This document shows, piece by piece, positions 19,960 to 30,085 of a stretch of DNA of 64,000 nucleotides (position 1 is the first letter of the stretch; the number at the start of each line of letters is the position of its first letter). The notes under the pieces were generated by a model that was not told the origin of the DNA, did not search any database, and was given only the letters and a program-made list of their open reading frames with translations. Origin of the DNA: Aureobasidium sp. EXF-3400 (taxonomy: Eukaryota > Ascomycota > Dothideomycetes > Dothideales > Saccotheciaceae); contig SWBL01000151.1 of NCBI GenBank assembly GCA_024195585.1, forward strand, positions 1 to 64,000. The letters run 5' to 3'. Position numbers and translations under genes: made by a program.

Positions 19960-22900
19960 ATGGCGTTGATGCTAGCACCTTACAACGAGGCCATGCGGCT
20001 AGGCATGGGGTGAGTACTGACAAGCCTGCTTATGTATTGCCACAAGATCATGAGTCAGCTTATACATTGATATTTTAACCAGGTTCAACAGTTATACGCA
20101 GCAGCTCTGTTGCAATGACATCGTCCGTTTGCCGGGAGGAAGACCGGCTACTGAGAGCGATCTGAAGGATACTAAGCATAATCCTTCATCACAGAAGTCT
20201 CTCCCCAGCTCTGGAGCGGAAGCTGGCATCTTGTCAACTCCACAGGGCACCGAATCAATCATGCAAAAGAGAATCGGAGTCGGTAATGACAATCAGAATG
20301 TTGTCAGCCAGGTCGTGAGCTGGAATGCGAGCTTCGTGGATACTGTCAGCGAAGTCACCAAGAAACTGGACATCAGTGGTATGTTACAAATACCGAGTGA
20401 GACCTTCAATGGAGAATTGCTCAATGTTACTGACGCAAAACAGGAGCTCTATCTGTCAACGTAGACGCCATCGGGAGCGTGAAGGTCGCGGGACACTACG
20501 TCGATGACAAAGCTCTGAAAGAATCAGACGCTACATACGACATCACAGTCAATGTGACAAATCAACGTCTCGAAGCACCGCAAATCACACAATTTGCACC
20601 AATCGCAAATGTTGACGCGAGTCGATTCCAAGAGGTATACGGTGACTGTTTTATATCAGGTTTCCTTGAAGGCGGTGTGTTTCATGCTATCGTCGCCTGC
20701 AAGAAAGTCGACGACAAGGCATCGAGTGACATGGGAGGCGATATTTCTGCTGGAGCCAATGTGTCCGGACTTGAAATCAAGGGTGAGATCAAGGCTACCT
20801 TCAAAACTGGATCAGAGAAAAAAAAGTATACCACAACAATTACGTAGGTTGACGTTGAATCACGAACCAGACCAGGACTGACCATCAAAATGGCTAGGGT
20901 CAACTGGTCAGGTGGTGGCGATATCAAACCAGACAATATCCAGGAATGGGATATCAAATCCCTTACAAGAGTCGCCATGGATTTTCCCGACCAAGTCGCC
21001 GCTTGTATGGAGTGTCAAAAAATTCCTAGTATGAGAACAACGCTGAACGTATATTACAGGTCCTCAAAGAACATAGTGAGTCTTTTCACAGTCATGATTC
21101 TGTTCCTTGAGCTTCGGTCGAGATTTTCAGTCGAATGCTGAGAACCAATCTCTTGCGCAGTGCCATCCTTACCAAATACACCTCGCTCAGAAGTTTTCAC
21201 GAGGCTACTAACAGAGGATCACCTCTCGATTACGAGAATGCTGGTATCTATACCAATTCCCTACTGGATGCGTACATGGTATGTAGCAGGCGAGATATCC
21301 AATCACGTACTGCAATCTGACCGGAACAGGACTACAAATATATTTGGTCACAGATCCAAGAACGTATGTACATCTGCACAATCAAGTGACTAAGGGAAGT
21401 TCGATTTTGACTTGATATATCAGGAATTGGCGCATTGGACAAAGGTCTGTCGAAAGTGCAAAGAGCTGAGGAGGAAGATGGCCTGGCCACGTACCGCGCT
21501 TCCTTCGCACAGAGTTACAAGGAACGATTGGAACTATTTCAAAAAGCAGAAAAGACGATCCAGGAGAACCCCTCAAAGTACCGCGATGTTGTCGTTGAGC
21601 CTCCCATGCCACCAAACGCCCTTCAGGCCTACACTGCCGACCTTTATGGTTTGGACCATGCCAAGCGCGATTGTAGGTTCGAGATGATCAAGATCGTTAG
21701 GGAGGTTAGCCGTCCTTTGCAGAAGAAGCAATCTTTTTGAGTTCAGGAACTTACTCATTACGTATAGGTCAAGGCCGTCAGCTTGGATCCGCAGGTCGCT
21801 ACAGATCCATCACGTATCTGGCAATATGTCGCACCCAGCATCTTTCGGAGGCTAGTTCCGGTGAGTAGGTTTCCGTGCACTGGAAATATCCGCTGACTGA
21901 GTCACTTGATGGTAGCTCGATAAGCCGATCGAAGAAAAAAATCCCGAAGCTGCGGCTAAGATCAAGAAACACGTGGCGAGCACAGTTGAGGTGAGCGATA
22001 TTTTCATGGTTTTCAGTGTCTTGGCTTTGACTATGCTGACCCAGCACTGTAGCATGCGGCCCAAAACTACCATAAAGCATCGACAGTGGGAGAGTGTCTT
22101 TACCAATCTGGTCAGCCGACTTGTGATCTTGAAAAGCGTGTTAATGTGCAATATGGCCACCTCTCTCGCCATTGGCGCATAGACTCCATCAATGGGCAAA
22201 GCATTACCCCACCATATGCACAGCAGTTCAACGATCTGGAAGTGCTGGACAAGACCTATACTGTCGCCAATATAACAGTATGGTATGATAACAAACGACT
22301 GGTCGGCATACAGCTTCTCTACCAGAACGGACAGGCTTTGTTCCATGGTATCAAGGACTCTTCCTACCAATCCACAAGCTTCAACGTCAATTCTGGACCA
22401 AAGGAGGACCCTGATCGCGTGAATCTGGTCTGGCTCGAGGCCCACGCTGATGATACTGGCAAAGCATGGGTTGATACGCTTCGTATCCTCAGCTCTCGCG
22501 ATCTTCTTGTGGTAGAACCTGCAGAGAGGCTCAAATATAATACCTCGTTTGAACTCAAGGCTGCTAAGCCCAAGTCAGCTGGAGACTGGGAGTTGAAGGG
22601 GTTTTACGGCTCCTTCCATCCGTCTGAGAAGGCTTTTGCTCAATTGAGCCCCATTTGGGGCACAACGGCCATAGACGATCCTGTGCCGAAAGCTATGCCG
22701 CTTTTTGAATCTGCAGCCTGGCCTTCAGTGTTGAGCTGGCCTACTTCCGCGATCGACTCCCTTAGCAGCCATCTGACCAAAGGTGACAAGTATCGATTGT
22801 CTCACCCACGGGGCAGCTTGGCCAATACTAATGGCAGACTCTTCAACGCTTTGGACCATATTGACGAGTCGTGGGTGATGGAGAAAGCTGACTTCTACTT

Positions 22901-23459
22901 CAGCGACCTGGAAGGAACTTCGGTCCTAGCTGGAATCGCCGTCGACTACGAGAACGGCAAACAGCTGCAGCACGGAAATTGCAATCCCAGGATGTTGGTT
23001 CAAACCTGGAATGTTGCAGACCAAAAGAACGCACGTGTTGTAGGGATATCTTCATGTTTTAAGGAGAGGTCAGGACAATCACAGTGTTCCCTAGGTTTGA
23101 GAATTTTCTTTGAGTCTGAGGGAGAAGCGGAAAATCCGAAAGAGGAACAACCAGCGGTGGCGAAGCCGGGACCAGAAACATCGCCTCAATCCACAGCCCC
23201 ATCCGATGGGTCAAAGTCCTCTACAGGATCAGTCGCCGCGCCAGAGTCTGTACCACCAAAGCGAAAAACCGTCAAGAAGACCGACCTTTGGCTTTCAGGT
23301 CCCTTAGGCGATCGTGAAGATTACTTGTGGAAACTGGAAGCTGCAAGCCAAAATCCATCACAAGAGCAACTTTCGGAGAACTGGACGGTGAAAGGTTTTA
23401 TGGGACAGGCCGGCATTGACTGTATCGAGACAATTGCGGTAGTTTGGGGCAGAGTATGA
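19960..23459 (+). CDS. MACPF/perforin-like protein C fused to jacalin-like repeats, 958 aa
   Basis: Eleven exons (19960-20009, 20083-20378, 20444-20843, 20898-21004, 21060-21075, 21161-21278, 21330-21363, 21424-21704, 21768-21860, 21916-21990, 22053-23459) close in frame. Exon 5 is only 16 nt but restores the family block PQRTYAILTKYTSLRSFH. Residues 1 to about 490 are paralogous to protein A, including YGDCF-x6-GG at residue 181. The remaining ~470 residues have no counterpart in A. They show two copies of a pattern typical of jacalin-like beta-prism lectin domains (GIQLLYQNGQALFHG...LKGFYG...PIWG and GIAVDYENGKQLQHG...VKGFMG...VVWGRV) separated by a serine/proline linker. A lectin-guided membrane-active protein is the inferred architecture. 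Confidence 0.75.
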
Positions 23460-23730
23460 CGGCTCAGAAAGTAGTTATCTGGTGTCACTAAACCATATCA
23501 TTTCCAGTAATCAAGGGTGCATCCGTGTACCAACAACGGCTCTATTGTAATCGCTTTGGTGAAAGACAGACTCCTGACGACCTTTGTAACCTCCACACCA
23601 ATGTTCCGTTCTATTTGAATCATACTGACGAGCCGGTGCGCCGATATTTAGCGAGCATGTGCAAAGGTTTGTTGTGTATTGGCGGTTAAAGCTCCGTATC
23701 TCCTGCGCTGATTGAATGGACATTGAAACA

Positions 23731-24510
23731 GGCTACACATGGATCAAGATACCAATAACACCGCCGGTCTTTGGCAAGCTCTCTGGGCTTCGATCTGGAC
23801 CTATAACATTGCAATCACCTTTACGAAGGCCTCCATACTTGTATCCTATATGCGCAATTTTGTCGGTTGATGGGCTCAACTGACATGCAAATGGCTTCTG
23901 ATATTTGTTTGTATCAATGGCGCGTGGGAGATTGGCAGCTCCTTCTTTGCTCTTGGCGGCCTGTAAGTACTGATGCTACGAGCGACTGCGCAAGATGTCT
24001 TTTTCTGACAATCGATACAGCGTATGCTTCATAAGCATCATTCGAATCGTGTTTTTTGTAGACATTATGAACAAAAACAATCGCAGCCACGTCGCTATAT
24101 GGAGCGACATTGAAGTGAATGCCGGCGTGATGGGCGCTGGTTCCTTGGCTGCGCTCTCATACTTCAAGCTCTTGCAACCATAAGAGCCAAGTACCTCGAG
24201 ATGTCTCTGGTTCATCGTCACGCCGTCGTTTCTCTCTCGAACGAGGTATCGTTTTACTCGACTATCCAGCACAAGCCACCTGGGTCGAAGGAGGCAACTG
24301 GAAGGACAAGACCAAGCGTTGGGATCAAGGATGGCGCCCAAGCTCGCAGGATGACTCTGAGCTGAACCTCGCACGATACCTGTCAAAGACAGAAGAATCA
24401 GAGAAACCAGGGAGAGGTATCACTATCACCACGGTGCTCGAACAAGAAGTCAAGGACATCACAGCACCGCGAAAATCATACGCCCTCCCAAGTCAGTGTA
24501 TCTAGGCAAG
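23731..24510 (+). pseudogene. Remnant of a PTH11-like / rhodopsin-domain integral membrane protein
   Basis: From 23739 a frame reads ...LWASIWTYNIAITFTKASIL and stops at a TGA near 23869; further on, segments such as VCFISIIRIVFFVDI and AIWSDIEVNAGVM occur in another frame, then stops near 24181. These correspond, in order, to transmembrane helices of the fungal rhodopsin-domain (PTH11-like GPCR) family, whose last helices carry an AIWS-x-x-E-x-N-x-G motif. The first helices are missing and the frame is broken, so it is a decayed copy. It sits immediately downstream of the MACPF-like cluster. Confidence 0.62.
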
Positions 24511-24991
24511 ACTTGTACACAGGATGAGATGCAGCTTTTACACAGAAGTCGTAATCAACCCCAGGCAGCCGCCAGACCTGTCTTGTCTTAATTCAAGGTT
24601 GGCGTCTTTTGAGACTGCACTCTGAGCCATGAGTCTTACGAGTCCGACAGACGTGTCACATTTTGGCTGGTCTGGGTAGTGTTCAAAACAGTTGCGGTAG
24701 GCTGCGGTAACGCAAAGGCTTATTATGCAGAATATACTAAAAGCACAAGAACAGACTTTCCAATAGACATGCTGTAACAGTCGTAAAAATGTATTGGACG
24801 ACAGGCTAGTGTTTCAACATCCACATCTCCAGAATTGCTACATCCGTAATGCCTCGAGAAGGATTCTCAAGCGTCCGTGCTGAGATGTCGCAGCCTGACG
24901 TCAATGCACTCCTTGGCCACAAACGTCATATCATCTTGTACAAAGCAGAACGCTGCTTATTCTACCATTCAACTTCCAAACAACCAAAACA

Positions 24992-25934
24992 ATGCATGAA
25001 ATCGATTTAACATTACCGGACACAGTGCCTGAGATGGCTCAATACCAGGACATACCCATGACGCTCGACTCTTTCGCAGTATACAATCTACTGGATCCTC
25101 AGAACGAACCATCAGGCCTCGTCGAAACATGCAACTCCGAGTGTCCCCGCGATGACTACGTCCACTTCCGAGCATCACCAGGGATCAACTCGCTCAAGAG
25201 TCTCATCGATTACCATCTCAGCAAAACCGTACACGAAGACTTTGATCGCAACCTTTTTCTCGTTGTCACCGACCCCAATTGGGAGAAAAACGGAGTTTGT
25301 GTCGTCACTTTGGGTGACGAGGAAGGAAAACCAGATAAATTCATCATAAAGACGGAAGAATCTGGACTCCTTCTTGTTAATCTGCAGATTGCGAATACGG
25401 ATTGGTATGAAGCAAAGGAGAATGCTGAATATACTGGTGATAATCACACGCAAGATCTTGCATCAGGTATTCCTCCTCACCCAAAATCGTTGAACTCCAG
25501 ATCTAATCACTGCAATGCCAGATGGAACATTCCCCGACGGAGCCTCGAAGAAGAAACCAGCCACCGGGTTTTACATAGCTTTCTACGCTATCCCTGGCAT
25601 CGAACCTTCACAATTAATCCGTGACGTTGAACCTTTCCATGACGGAAAAGCACCAGAAGACCGTGTTTGCAGATTCGAAGGCAAACTCAACCCAGACCGA
25701 GACCTTGTGTCCCAAGCTATGGATTCTTGGCATCCGCAAGCTTGTATGAGCAACAATTATCTGTCTAAGATGTACTTCTTTGTGGTGGACAGCGAGAACT
25801 ATAAGGATGATGGGTTCTTGTTGTGTAACGTCAAGGAACATAAGACGAAGAGAGTGGTTTGCAGTCCGGAGGTCACGGTGCCGGAGTTCTGTCGGATCGC
25901 ACAAGGGAGACGTGGTTGGGATCAGGAAAAGTGA
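24992..25934 (+). CDS. Unknown protein with internal duplication, DUF6924-like, 295 aa
   Basis: Exons 24992-25466 and 25522-25934 join in frame across a 55-nt intron. Two halves share a pattern: a hydrophobic strand followed by D and N (LFLVVTDPNW and YFFVVDSENY), then G with hydrophobic residues, a charged region, and an ending with I-A-x-x-x-W/G. IANTDWYEAKEN in the first half resembles the end of DUF6924 domains, for which no biochemical function is established. I infer a tandem duplication of one domain. It is convergent with the WD40 gene, with 164 bp between the stop codons. Confidence 0.6.
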
Positions 25935-26098
25935 GTGCGACAGACCTCGTACGTCAGATATCAACCTTAACACAACATGAAATGGTAAGTACACTCAACG
26001 ATGGGGTTTGCTCTATGTTTTCCGATCTCGGAGGCAAATGATGAGGAAAAGCTCTGGATATTCCTCAAGACACAACTATCGCAGCGACACTCCAAGTC

Positions 26099-27286
26099 TT
26101 ATGATTTCTCGATCTTCCAAAGAGAGACTGTTCCGTCTTCACTACTTGTGGCTGACCTACTCCCATCAGGTGAGAACTGCACACCGTAGACCTCGTCTTT
26201 ATGCCCTTCCAACACTTGCAAGCATACACCAGTATCGATGTCCCAGAGCCGCACACTATGATCTCGACTCCCGGTTGCTAATACGTTGCCAGCAGGAGTC
26301 ATGACAAAAGTGTGAATTAGGCGCCCATGATCTTCAAGCAAGTACTCCAGTTGACCGGTCGCAATGTCCCATATATGAACTATGCGACCAGATTTGGAGG
26401 CCAGTTTTTGCGAGTTGGGCGTGAAAAGAATGGAAGGTAGATTAGTGCCATAACCACAGAGTGCATGTTTCAGATGTCCAGTCTCGACATCCCAGAGGTC
26501 TATCTTGTGAGATCCTGCTCTGGTCGCAACGATTCTGCCGTCGGGCGAGAATCTCGGGCTTTCGCCTTGGAACGCCCGGCGTACGGTCAAAGTTTCCGTG
26601 CTCCAGAGTTCAATTCCGTTTGCACCTCCCGCCGTCATAAATGTCTTCCCATCAGGTGAGAAAAACAAATTTCGTCCGTTAGTTTCAAACTCCAGTGTCC
26701 AAGTACGAGTATCCCAAAGCCGCAATGTTGCAGTCTTGCTAGATGCGGAAACCAGGAATTTGTCGTCTGGCGAGAAATCCAGACTCCATATCTCATGCGA
26801 ATCCATAATGACGTTGGTCATCGCTTCTATCGAGGCTACAGGAAGATTGTCTCTGTCTCCTGTATGCAGAAGTGAGTGTTCCAGTTCTCCAGTGTTGACA
26901 TTCCAGACTTGTACGATATCGGTTCCGGTAATGATGCTCTCACCGTCAGGAGTAAACATCGCGGCAAACATTCTTTCGTAACCGTCTTCGCTAGTATCTG
27001 TGAACTCCCGTACCAGTCCTCCAGTGTTTGTGTTGTAAAGCCTGGCTATGCCGTCATCGTAGACTATCAGGACAAGCTTGTTATTAGAGGAGAATTGGAT
27101 ATCCCAAATTATCTCATGGTAATTTGCTGTTGTGCTCTGAAGATCTCCGGTGAAGGTGTGGTAGAAGGAGATGCAACCACCGTCAGACGGAATAGGTGCG
27201 AAGAGTAAACCATCTGAGCTGGAGACTATGTTCCTTACTTCGCAGTCGTATTGCTGAAACGTTCTGAGAAGAGTTGCTGATGGCAT
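26099..27286 (-). CDS. WD40-repeat protein, 395 aa
   Basis: An intronless ORF composed almost entirely of WD40 repeats. Repeated units end in W-D or W-N (LRLWDTRTW, IDLWDVETG, VHIWDIATG, VRLWDIDTG, VSLWKIEKS), each preceded by FSPDG- or TPDG-type turns. Seven to eight blades can be counted, enough for one closed propeller. There is no F-box, NACHT or kinase domain, so it is a stand-alone propeller, presumably a protein-interaction scaffold. No partner can be deduced from the neighbourhood. Confidence 0.88.
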   Translation of the reverse strand: MPSATLLRTFQQYDCEVRNIVSSSDGLLFAPIPSDGGCISFYHTFTGDLQSTTANYHEIIWDIQFSSNNKLVLIVYDDGIARLYNTNTGGLVREFTDTSEDGYERMFAAMFTPDGESIITGTDIVQVWNVNTGELEHSLLHTGDRDNLPVASIEAMTNVIMDSHEIWSLDFSPDDKFLVSASSKTATLRLWDTRTWTLEFETNGRNLFFSPDGKTFMTAGGANGIELWSTETLTVRRAFQGESPRFSPDGRIVATRAGSHKIDLWDVETGHLKHALCGYGTNLPSILFTPNSQKLASKSGRIVHIWDIATGQLEYLLEDHGRLIHTFVMTPAGNVLATGSRDHSVRLWDIDTGVCLQVLEGHKDEVYGVQFSPDGSRSATSSEDGTVSLWKIEKS

Positions 27287-28240
27287 TGTCGTGCAAGAGT
27301 AATTGATTGTTGTTAGAATGGTGTCTCCCCAGCAACAAGAGACTAAGGTACAGAAGTATAGGATGGGCCAGATGCTTTGACGTAAGATTCAAAAAGCTGT
27401 AGGAGACAGTGAGTAAGCTAAATAGATGTGACTGTTGTATCTCGTGGTTGGGATTTCAAGGAGTCATAATGGAATTGGGACGCCGCGGGCTTGGCGCTCA
27501 GGATGATTCTTCTGAGTCATTCCGCTCCTTACTGCCATAAAGTTCGGCCTCAACCCCACTGTTTTCCTTTGGAGTAAAAGAGCTTTCTGGTGATCGGTCT
27601 CCAAGTAAGCTGGTCGATTTTTGACTCTTTGGGGGCAGACAAGGGAAAAGCCTTGTTTGACTTATTCTCATAGGTAGAAATTCTGATTGCATATAGAAGC
27701 TTGGACCTAGAACTCAAGGTCATTAAGTTACAGTTCTGCATTCTCGTGTACCGTACATATCGGGCATTGTCCCCGCTCCTCGACCAACATAATGAAAGGA
27801 CTTGGACCCGGACATGGCAAAAGCGCAGTTCCACATGAACTTCTTTGAACTTAGGATCTCTCCACTCTGAGGCATGAGATTTATTTGGCCATCATTCTAT
27901 ACGGTAAACCATTCGTTGGTCTTCGACTCTACAAGTATGATGTCCAACTTCAAAGACTAAAATCATTTATATTGCTCTTATCTTTTAGAGATCAAAATAA
28001 TCACTTTCGTAGTTGAACCTGGGATCAGAGGTCTTGGAGTCAGAGTTCTGTATTCTTATCTATTGTACACGATGGACCTTGCTTCTCAATTCCTGTTGTC
28101 TTCTCTGAGTTTTCTTGCTCTGCCTTCGACTCTCGAGATCTGATGTGTGACCTCCTGATCTCTAATCCCGGACCCCCCAGCTCTCTCATAATTGAAAGTG
28201 TGAGAATATCGCACTTTGTGACAGCATAAGAACTGTCCCT
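27287..28240. other. Intergenic / possible decayed coding sequence
   Basis: A 954-bp stretch. Minus-strand open frames at 27498-27834 have no family resemblance. The region is moderately AT-rich. Nothing more can be supported. Confidence 0.3.
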
Positions 28241-28408
28241 TTACTGCAGCTGTGCTGATTCAAGTTCAACGTTGAAGTCATCCAGGTCGAAGTCGCCCAA
28301 GTCGACATCGCTTAGGTCAACCTCACTCAGTTCAAAAGCAGGGTCCTTGAACCTGAGCTGCCTGTCGTAGATAGACCTGCATGATCTGGGAATTGAGCCC
28401 CAAGTCAT
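28241..28408 (-). CDS. Short acidic ORF with 15-nt repeats, possible gene fragment
   Basis: Minus-strand frame starting ATG at 28408 and ending TAA at 28241, 55 codons. The last third consists of five-residue units (SEVDL, SDVDL, GDFDL, DDFNV), reflecting a 15-nt DNA repeat on both strands between about 28265 and 28335. Just upstream the frame continues to a possible splice acceptor near 28454, giving F-x-x-L-W...SIYDRQLR, which is vaguely like the end of a J-domain. It may be the last exon of a broken gene. Low confidence in function and start. Confidence 0.35.
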   Translation of the reverse strand: MTWGSIPRSCRSIYDRQLRFKDPAFELSEVDLSDVDLGDFDLDDFNVELESAQLQ

Positions 28409-28876
28409 GTTCCACAATTGCTCAAAAGCAGCTTCCTTCAGCTTGGCAGTCTAAGCAGCGTCTTTTAAGACGCGCTTTCAGGATGGACTCTGATTCTTGG
28501 TCGTGGGATGGTTGAACATGGCTCTCAAATACTCAAAGACTACGATGAGCTTGACGCGGTCTCGGCAATCTATAAGATCATTGCTGAGTTACTCTACCAG
28601 CTGATTCTCGACAACGCGAAGAAAGTCACAACAACGCCTCTGCTCCAGCAGGCTCAGAGCCAGATTCCAGGTAAGGAGGAAATGACAAGGCACCATAATC
28701 ACATGCAACTCATTTGGTGCACGCCGTCAAGAACGTGGACAATTCGTTGGGCTTTTTCTAAGCGCGGTCAAGCACGATGCCGCTAGCTCCAACAAGCAAG
28801 CGTCTCAGAAATCTTCACAAGGCTCAAGACTGAGGACCGAGGAGTATCCATCTGTCAATTGAGATAAACCTCGAAG

Positions 28877-29859
28877 TCAAACTCTAGTTGTTCGGTCGGA
28901 CATATCAGCATCCGGATTCTTGAGTTCCAGCAGGCGATCTTTTTCATCTTCAAATAGCTTCTCCGTCTCCAGCAACTCAGCCCTGCAATTCTCCTTGTCA
29001 TACCTTCCATCAGCCCATCCATGACGGAGATATGCGTTGTATATATCCTGAGCTCTCGTGATCAGCCAATCGTGAAATATCTGTAGTTCTATGAACGATA
29101 CATACCGCAGGATACTTCAATCTCAAGATTCTGCCCTGTCTGTCGACATCATCTTCGACTGCCTCAGCTTCGGCCAGATCAGGGACCCATTCGACCAATC
29201 GTTGGCGGCATAGACTTTTTTCTTGCCGCTGAGTGTCCGCCCGACTGTGAAATTTGCCTGTTGACATATACGAACAGGGGGAAATGAACCACACCAACTT
29301 CTCGTATCGTAGTGTCCAGCCGGCGAAGAATTGTGTGGTTGGAAGCGTTCGGTGGGCTTTCCATTGCTCTATTTCGGGTAGATGCTTGGGTTTCTCGATC
29401 TCGAACATGGAGAGCTCGTAGTCCATAATGCTGTAAGCTGTCGTGGTGCCTATCCTTCTTGTTAGCAAAACATTCTGGTAGGGCAAGATTGTTCGAACCT
29501 CTCTCGGTATCAAGGATCAGACGATACCCTTCACGACCAAGGCCTCCGGTAAGATAAACGCAGTGACCAGGGATAGGATAAACTTCCTCGGTCATCGCTG
29601 TCGAGTCGATGGTAAAATCGACTGGGATCGTCTCATACGCTACAAGATACCCATCACCGCGACCGTCGAGATATGGTAGATGGCGTAGTAGATCAACAAC
29701 AGTGTCAGTCTTACCGATAGCTCGTAGTGCCTCCGCGTCGATAGTGTCCCACCCAGAGGCTGGAGGAATCTTGAGAGCTGTTTCATCCAGGTATGGATGT
29801 TTGATGAGTTGTTGGTAGAAGGCCAAGATGGCGTTCACAGTTTCTTCTCTAGAATACAT
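28877..29859 (-). CDS. Unknown fungal protein, about 302 aa, with an apparent 25-nt intron
   Basis: Exon 1 (29499-29859) and exon 2 (29106-29449) are joined by a 49-nt intron. The frame then meets a stop unless the 25 nt at 29081-29105 (GTATGT...CTACAG) are removed; with removal, exon 3 (28877-29080) continues as IFHDWLITRAQDIY...YLRHGWADGRYDKENC and ends naturally. The restored C-terminus (charged helix, then an YLRHGW motif) resembles the ends of a family of uncharacterised fungal proteins, so the join is probably real or a recent frameshift. Mid-protein features include GHCVYLTGGLGREGYRLILD. No catalytic motif is recognised. Confidence 0.6.
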
Positions 29860-30085
29860 TTGAGTGTCAATGATTGACGGTTTTTTAACAATTCGCTTGC
29901 AGATCGAGGATTGTTATGCAGGACGGTTGGAGAGAAGCGTCGCTCGACGTTCAGGTTGGAGACCCACCGGCAAATGCCGTCTCCACTCAATTGCTTGTTG
30001 TTGTTTCAGGATGAACACCACTCATCGAAATGACATTACGAACAGTGATTGATACTGGTATTCCTCGACATTACTTACAACCACT

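Noticed and set aside
28508..28786. 92-codon plus-strand ORF
   Set aside because: Helical-looking first half but no homology, no intron or conserved context; could not be supported as a gene.
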